DNA of 10,062 nucleotides. Origin: Capsulimonas sp039928515. GTDB taxonomy: Bacteria; Armatimonadota; Armatimonadia; Armatimonadales; Capsulimonadaceae. Below are positions 6,096 through 10,062 of this stretch, one piece after another; position 1 is the stretch's first letter, and every line of letters starts with the position of its first letter. Below the pieces are notes generated by a model. It searched no databases and was not told where the DNA came from. It saw nothing but the letters and a program-made list of their open reading frames with translations. The position numbers and the translations under genes are program-made. The stretch lies in assembly GCF_039928515.1 (NCBI RefSeq), contig NZ_JBDSSZ010000066.1, one strand, 5' to 3'.

Positions 6096-8471
6096 TCAAT
6101 GCGTCCAGGTCCAATCGCGTATCTCCGGCATATCCTCGCCATGAATACGGATGTATGCGGCGTGCTCGAACAGCTTATCGCGCAAGTGCTGTTTGAGGTA
6201 AGCGGCCGTGCCGCCGAGGGACGGAACGCGGTCAATCACATCACCGGCCAGATGGTAACGGTCCAGATCGTTCAGAACGACCATGTCGAAGGGCGTGGTG
6301 GTCGTTCCCTCTTCTTTGTAGCCGCGAACGTGGAAGTTGCCGTGGTTCGTGCGACGGTAGCAAAGACGATGGATCAGCCAGGGATAGCCATGATACGCGA
6401 AGATCACGGGCTTGTTTTGGGTGAAGATCGTATCGAAATCGCTATCGGTCAGCCCGTGCGGATGCTCGCTGTTCGGCTCCAGAGTCATCAGATCGACGAC
6501 ATTGACCACGCGGATCTTCAGGTCGGGAAGATTGCGGCGCAGGATATCCACCGCCGCCAGGGTTTCCAATGTCGGCACGTCGCCGGCGCACGCCATCACC
6601 ACATCCGGTTCACCGCCCTGGTCATTACTCGCCCATTCCCAGATGCCGATGCCCGCCGTGCAGTGCTTGACGGCGGCGTCCATCGTCAGATATTGCAGGG
6701 CCGGCTGCTTGCCGGCAACAATCACGTTCACATACTGCCGGCTGCGCAGGCAGTGGTCGGCCACGGAGAGCAGACAGTTGGCGTCGGGCGGCAGATACAC
6801 GCGCACGACATCGGCCTTTTTGTTGATTACATGGTCGATAAAGCCCGGGTCCTGATGCGAGAAGCCATTGTTGTCCTGCCGCCAGACGTGCGAGGTCAGC
6901 AGATAGTTCAGAGACGCGATCGGCCGCCGCCACGGAATTCGATTGGTGCTCTTCAGCCACTTGGCGTGCTGGTTGAACATCGAGTCGACGATATGGATAA
7001 ACGCCTCGTAACACGAGAAGAACCCATGCCGGCCCGTGAGCAAATAGCCTTCGAGCCAGCCCTGGCAGGTATGCTCGCTGAGAATTTCCATCACGCGGCC
7101 ATCGGGCGCAAGATGGTCGTCCTCCGGCAGTAACTCAGCGTCCCAGGCTCTGTTGGTCGCACTGAGCACGGCGTCCAAGCGATTGGAGTTGTTCTCGTCC
7201 GGAGAGAAGACCCGGAAGTTCTGACGGTCGGCGTTTTGCGCCATCACGTCTCGCAGAAACCCGCCCAGCACGCGCGTGGCTTCCGCAATGGCGACGCCTG
7301 GCTTCTCGACCGCGACGGCGTAGTCCCCAAACGCAGGCAGGCGCAGCGCCTTGAGCAGCGCCCCGCCGTTCGCATTGGGATTGGCGCCCATGCGCCGATC
7401 ACCCGCCGGCGCCAGCGCGGCCAACTCGGGACGCAGCGCGCCCGTCTCATCGAAGAGTTCCTCAGGATGATAACTCTTCATCCACTCTTCCAGCACCGAA
7501 ACGTGCTCCGGCTTGTTCATGTCCGAAAATGGAACTTGATGCGAGCGCCAGTATCCCTCGGTCTTTAGACCATCGACGAACTTCGGCCCGGTCCAGCCCT
7601 TGGGTGTCCGAAGAATGATCATCGGCCATAGGGGCCGTTCGGTCACGCCGCTCTCACGAGCATTGGATTGGATCGATTGGATTTCGGCCAGAACCGTGTC
7701 CAGCGTCGCCGCCATCTTCTGATGCATCGTCTCGGGATCGTCGCCCTCAACGAAGTAGGGCTTATAGCCGTAGCCGTGAAACAGGCTTTCCAGCTCGTCG
7801 TGACTGATGCGCGCCAGCACGGTCGGATTGGCGATCTTGTAGCCGTTCAGATGCAAAATGGGCAGCACGGCGCCGTCGCGCGCCGCGTCGAGAAACTTAT
7901 TGCTGTGCCAGCTCGCCGCCATCGGCCCGGTCTCGGCCTCGCCGTCGCCCACCACGCAGCAGGCAACCAGGTCGGGATTATCAAACACGGCGCCATACGC
8001 ATGGGACAGCGCATAGCCCAGCTCGCCGCCTTCATGGATCGACCCGGGCGTTTCGGGCGCCACATGGCTTGGGATTCCACCGGGAAACGAGAACTGCTTG
8101 AAGAGCCGCTGCATCCCGATCGTATCTTGACTGATATCGGGATAGACTTCGCTGTAGACGCCTTCCAGATATGTATTGGCGACAAGCCCCGGCCCGCCGT
8201 GCCCGGGGCCGGCGATATAAATCGCGTTGAGATCGTTCTTTTTGATCAGCCGGTTGAAGTGGACGTAGATAAAATTGAGTCCGGGCGTGGTGCCCCAGTG
8301 GCCCAGAAGGCGCGGCTTGATATGCTCACGCTTCAGCGGTTCGGTCAGTAATGGATTGGCGAGTAGGTAGATCTGTCCAACGGAAAGATAGTTGGCGGCG
8401 CGCCAGTAGGCGTTCATTCCCTGAAGCTCTTCGGCGCTAAGCGTTTCAGGCGTCGGCTGGGTGATCGTCAT
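6096..8471 (-). CDS. xfp: Xylulose-5-phosphate/fructose-6-phosphate phosphoketolase
   Basis: Thiamine-diphosphate enzyme that cleaves xylulose-5-P (or fructose-6-P) with phosphate into acetyl-phosphate plus glyceraldehyde-3-P (or erythrose-4-P). The 791 residues match the family. Visible landmarks are GHWGTTPG (57-64, His58), AGPGHGGPG (87-95, His91), HEGGELGYALSHAYG (146-160), the ThDP/metal motif GDGEAETGP (175-183), FSPDENNSNR (422-431), the glutamate of WLEGYLLTGRHGFF (472-485, Glu474), the motif RQDNNGFSHQDPGF (531-544) and RTNHGNFHVRGY (707-718). From memory, most characterised enzymes have His where Asn534 stands. The ATG at 8471 is chosen because AAAGGA lies eight bases upstream; ATG 8495 and TTG 8501 lack such a site and add non-conserved residues. 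It is the first gene of the xfp-ackA operon. Confidence 0.97.
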   Translation of the reverse strand: MTITQPTPETLSAEELQGMNAYWRAANYLSVGQIYLLANPLLTEPLKREHIKPRLLGHWGTTPGLNFIYVHFNRLIKKNDLNAIYIAGPGHGGPGLVANTYLEGVYSEVYPDISQDTIGMQRLFKQFSFPGGIPSHVAPETPGSIHEGGELGYALSHAYGAVFDNPDLVACCVVGDGEAETGPMAASWHSNKFLDAARDGAVLPILHLNGYKIANPTVLARISHDELESLFHGYGYKPYFVEGDDPETMHQKMAATLDTVLAEIQSIQSNARESGVTERPLWPMIILRTPKGWTGPKFVDGLKTEGYWRSHQVPFSDMNKPEHVSVLEEWMKSYHPEELFDETGALRPELAALAPAGDRRMGANPNANGGALLKALRLPAFGDYAVAVEKPGVAIAEATRVLGGFLRDVMAQNADRQNFRVFSPDENNSNRLDAVLSATNRAWDAELLPEDDHLAPDGRVMEILSEHTCQGWLEGYLLTGRHGFFSCYEAFIHIVDSMFNQHAKWLKSTNRIPWRRPIASLNYLLTSHVWRQDNNGFSHQDPGFIDHVINKKADVVRVYLPPDANCLLSVADHCLRSRQYVNVIVAGKQPALQYLTMDAAVKHCTAGIGIWEWASNDQGGEPDVVMACAGDVPTLETLAAVDILRRNLPDLKIRVVNVVDLMTLEPNSEHPHGLTDSDFDTIFTQNKPVIFAYHGYPWLIHRLCYRRTNHGNFHVRGYKEEGTTTTPFDMVVLNDLDRYHLAGDVIDRVPSLGGTAAYLKQHLRDKLFEHAAYIRIHGEDMPEIRDWTWTH

Positions 8472-8518
8472 CGTTTCGATCCTTTGTGCTGACATTTTCA
8501 ATCGATAAGCAGCGAGTA

Positions 8519-8536
8519 ATTATCCCCCATAGTATA
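8519..8536 (-). promoter_or_regulatory. Candidate -10 region for xfp-ackA
   Basis: The minus strand carries two overlapping -10-like hexamers upstream of xfp: TATACT (8536-8531) and GATAAT (8524-8519), each five of six matches to TATAAT and about 50-65 bases before the xfp ATG. Neither has a good -35 box at standard spacing (GTGTGA lies 17 bases before GATAAT), so an activator or another sigma factor may be involved. The call rests only on base matches. Confidence 0.3.
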
Positions 8537-8615
8537 AAGAATCACACCCATAAATACATCCGCGAAATGGCCGATTGGGGCAGCAAACGCTAGCGCCCTT
8601 TAGAGAAACGATCAT
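8520..8615 (-). CDS. Possible 31-residue leader ORF upstream of xfp
   Basis: A short frame on the minus strand begins ATG at 8615 with an AGGAG eight bases upstream and ends TAA at 8522-8520. It encodes 31 residues with four cysteines: MIVSLKGASVCCPNRPFRG, then CIYGCDSLYYGG. It lies about 50 bases before xfp in the same direction and spans the candidate xfp -10 hexamers, so it could be translated only from a promoter further upstream. The ribosome binding site is the only real support; no homology is recognised, and it may be chance. Confidence 0.15.
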   Translation of the reverse strand: MIVSLKGASVCCPNRPFRGCIYGCDSLYYGG

Positions 8616-8653
8616 CCCATCTTCTCCTCGCGACGCCATAATTCTCAGGCAAC

Positions 8654-8687
8654 TTTATCGTTGACTGTGTGTCTGCTAATATAGCAT
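8654..8687 (+). promoter_or_regulatory. Candidate promoter for the membrane protein gene
   Basis: Two overlapping plus-strand box pairs precede the gene at 8716. TTTATC (8654-8659) and TAATAT (8677-8682) are 17 bases apart. TTGACT (8661-8666, five of six matches) and TAGCAT (8682-8687) are 15 bases apart. An AAGGA (8707-8711) lies four bases before the ATG. The region is AT-rich compared with its surroundings and is divergent from xfp. The remaining bases of the 8502-8715 gap hold an 8-base palindrome CGCTAGCG (8588-8595) and nothing else clear. Confidence 0.35.
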
Positions 8688-8715
8688 GGAATAACACGGT
8701 TCGTATAAGGATGTT

Positions 8716-9912
8716 ATGATTATCTGGGGAGCACTTTTAATACCGCTGATCGGCGCCGCCGTGCTCTACCGACAATTTCGGCGACGGATGACTTGGTGGG
8801 AGTTCTTCGTTCCCCTGATGGTCTCCGTGGCCGTCATCGCCGTGGGCAAAGGCGTCACGCAGGCGGTGCAGACACACGACACGGAATATTGGGGCGGCTA
8901 TATCACCGAGGCGGCTTATGAAGAGCCGTGGGATAAGGAAGTCTCCTGCACGCACAAAGTCTACCGAACGGAACGATACGCATGTGGAGACAGGCAGACA
9001 TCGAAGACTTGCACCCGGCAGGTCTTCGATCACTACGCACACAGTTACGATGTCGAGGCGCACTCGGCCAAGTGGTACGCCAAAGACAGCATCGGCCAAA
9101 GCTGGGATCTGAGCAAGTCGGAATTTGAAAACTTCAGCGCTCGCTGGGGCCATCGCGCCTTCGTGGACATGCACCGAAGTTACCATTCCATCGACGGCGA
9201 CAAATACGTGACCACATGGGACGGACAGTATTCTACTTTGCAGCCCACCACGCGCTCTCATTCCTACGAAAACCGCGTGCAGGCTTCGACCAGCGTCTTC
9301 AATCCGCCGAGTGTCTCCGACCAAACCAAAACACGTCTCGGCCTTTTTGACTATCCAGACAACACAGACGGGCTGCACTGTCCCGCCGTGTTACCGACCG
9401 GCAAGTATGAGGGCGAAGAGAAGCTTCAAAAGATGAACGCCATGCTTGGGGCGTCCAAGAAGTTTCGGCTGTGGGTGCTGGTTTTCAAAAACCGCCCGCG
9501 CGAGTCAGGCCGAATGCAGGATAACTACTGGAAGCACGGAAACGAAAACGAGCTTTGCATCTGCATCGGCGTGAATGACGCCAACGAAGTGCAATGGTGC
9601 GAAGTCTTTAGCTGGACGAAAGTCGAAGACGTCAAAGTTCAGACGCGAGATTTCGTGATTCGTCAGCGCCAGCTCAATTTGAACGAGTTGGGCGACTTCC
9701 TGAAGCCGCTCATCACTAACGAGTGGAAGAAGCGCTCGTTCCGAGAGTTCAGCTATTTGACGGTTGAGCCGCCCCTCTGGACGGTGCTGCTTGGATATTT
9801 GCTGGTGATCGGCGCGACTGTTGGATGCTGCTGGTGGGTCGTCAAAAACCGATTTACTCCCAACGGCTCCGAGAGGCCGTCTCAGTTCCAACAGAAGAGA
9901 AGCCGCAACTAG
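8716..9912 (+). CDS. Membrane-anchored protein of unknown function
   Basis: I do not recognise this 398-residue protein. It has two N-terminal hydrophobic segments (about 2-19, IIWGALLIPLIGAAVLY; and 28-46, WWEFFVPLMVSVAVIAVGK) separated by a positively charged turn (RQFRRR, 19-24), and one C-terminal segment (354-376) followed by a basic tail. The positive-inside rule places the turn and tail in the cytoplasm and residues of about 48-353 outside the membrane. That large domain starts with DTEYWGGYITEAAYEEPW (55-72), has Cys78, Cys90 and Cys99 close together, then Cys222 and a Cys281/283/295 group, and is rich in Trp, Tyr and His. Disulfides or metal binding are possible. The ATG is preceded by AAGGA at a short 4-base spacing. 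The gene is divergent from xfp and stands alone in the window. Its GC content matches the neighbouring metabolic genes, so it may be native. Confidence 0.85.
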   Translation: MIIWGALLIPLIGAAVLYRQFRRRMTWWEFFVPLMVSVAVIAVGKGVTQAVQTHDTEYWGGYITEAAYEEPWDKEVSCTHKVYRTERYACGDRQTSKTCTRQVFDHYAHSYDVEAHSAKWYAKDSIGQSWDLSKSEFENFSARWGHRAFVDMHRSYHSIDGDKYVTTWDGQYSTLQPTTRSHSYENRVQASTSVFNPPSVSDQTKTRLGLFDYPDNTDGLHCPAVLPTGKYEGEEKLQKMNAMLGASKKFRLWVLVFKNRPRESGRMQDNYWKHGNENELCICIGVNDANEVQWCEVFSWTKVEDVKVQTRDFVIRQRQLNLNELGDFLKPLITNEWKKRSFREFSYLTVEPPLWTVLLGYLLVIGATVGCCWWVVKNRFTPNGSERPSQFQQKRSRN

Positions 9913-10023
9913 TAGAAGATCTGCACGAGCATCATTCCATGGAGCCATTACAGGCTAGTACCTTGTTAACTGATGTTACGCACATCGCGCCCGGCGAATG
10001 AATTCACGGCTAAAAGTACAGTC

Positions 10024-10059
10024 ACCCGCCTTCGCGGGTTCAGAAGTCCACGAAGGCGG
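10024..10059. repeat. Inverted repeat with two competing hairpins
   Basis: CCGCCTTCG (10026-10034) and CGAAGGCGG (10051-10059) are a perfect 9-bp inverted repeat with a 16-base loop. A mutually exclusive hairpin pairs ACCCGC (10024-10029) with GCGGGT (10034-10039) around CTTC. They lie 110 bases past the stop of the membrane protein gene. There is no T-run, so this is not a typical intrinsic terminator. With the upstream palindrome TGAATTCA (9999-10006) it resembles from memory an interspersed palindromic element seen in several GC-rich environmental phyla, probably continuing past the window edge. The rest of 9913-10023 shows nothing else. Confidence 0.6.
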
Positions 10060-10062
10060 ACG

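Noticed and set aside
6090..7133. Plus-strand open frame of 347 codons across xfp and the ackA start
   Set aside because: It is antisense to conserved phosphoketolase sequence, with no recognisable domain and no ribosome binding site noted; a shadow.
7668..8351. Plus-strand open frame of 227 codons across the xfp N-terminal half
   Set aside because: It lies opposite the most conserved ThDP-binding part of Xfp; a shadow.
8711..8719. Micro-frame ATG TTA TGA overlapping the membrane protein start
   Set aside because: Two codons overlapping the true ATG are easily produced by chance, and AAGGA serves the main start adequately.
8737..9378. Minus-strand frame of 213 codons opposite the membrane protein gene
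   Set aside because: The plus-strand frame has a ribosome binding site, coherent membrane segments and a full-length protein; the opposite frame has none of these.

Overview
The window comes from a GC-rich bacterial chromosome. The phylum is not fixed by anything seen here; a soil or freshwater lineage outside the best-studied phyla (for example Armatimonadota or Chloroflexota) is a guess, based partly on a palindromic repeat at the right edge. It joins an accessory defence block (left) to a metabolic operon and one unknown membrane protein gene (right).

Left block (about 1-4900). The first 162 bases hold the 3' end of a plus-strand gene of unknown function. Facing it on the minus strand is a compact series read right to left: hsdR (type I restriction ATPase/nuclease subunit, EcoEI-like), darT (DNA ADP-ribosyltransferase toxin) and darG (macrodomain antitoxin). 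The hsdR stop and the darT GTG start overlap by four bases, so the two are probably translationally coupled; darG follows after 52 bases. No hsdM or hsdS is present, and the series is bounded by ackA on one side and a convergent gene on the other. Base composition drops from about 73% GC (one 60-base line counted in hsdR) to about 42% (one line in darT) at the hsdR/darT border. This suggests that the toxin-antitoxin pair came from elsewhere. The hsdR reading frame shows family-like sequence 21 codons before its first ordinary start codon, ending at an ATC codon with a well-placed ribosome binding site.

Middle block (4936-8471). xfp (phosphoketolase) and ackA (acetate kinase) form a two-gene minus-strand operon. 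Xfp splits xylulose-5-P or fructose-6-P with phosphate to give acetyl-phosphate, and AckA turns acetyl-phosphate into acetate and ATP.

Right block (8502-10062). A 214-base divergent region holds candidate promoters for xfp and for a plus-strand gene encoding a 398-residue membrane-anchored protein of unknown family, with a large cysteine-containing extracytoplasmic domain. Past its stop lies a 9-bp inverted repeat with a competing small hairpin, perhaps the edge of an interspersed palindromic element.

There are no rRNA or tRNA genes, CRISPR arrays, insertion sequences or recognisable phage genes. No gap between genes exceeds 300 bases.
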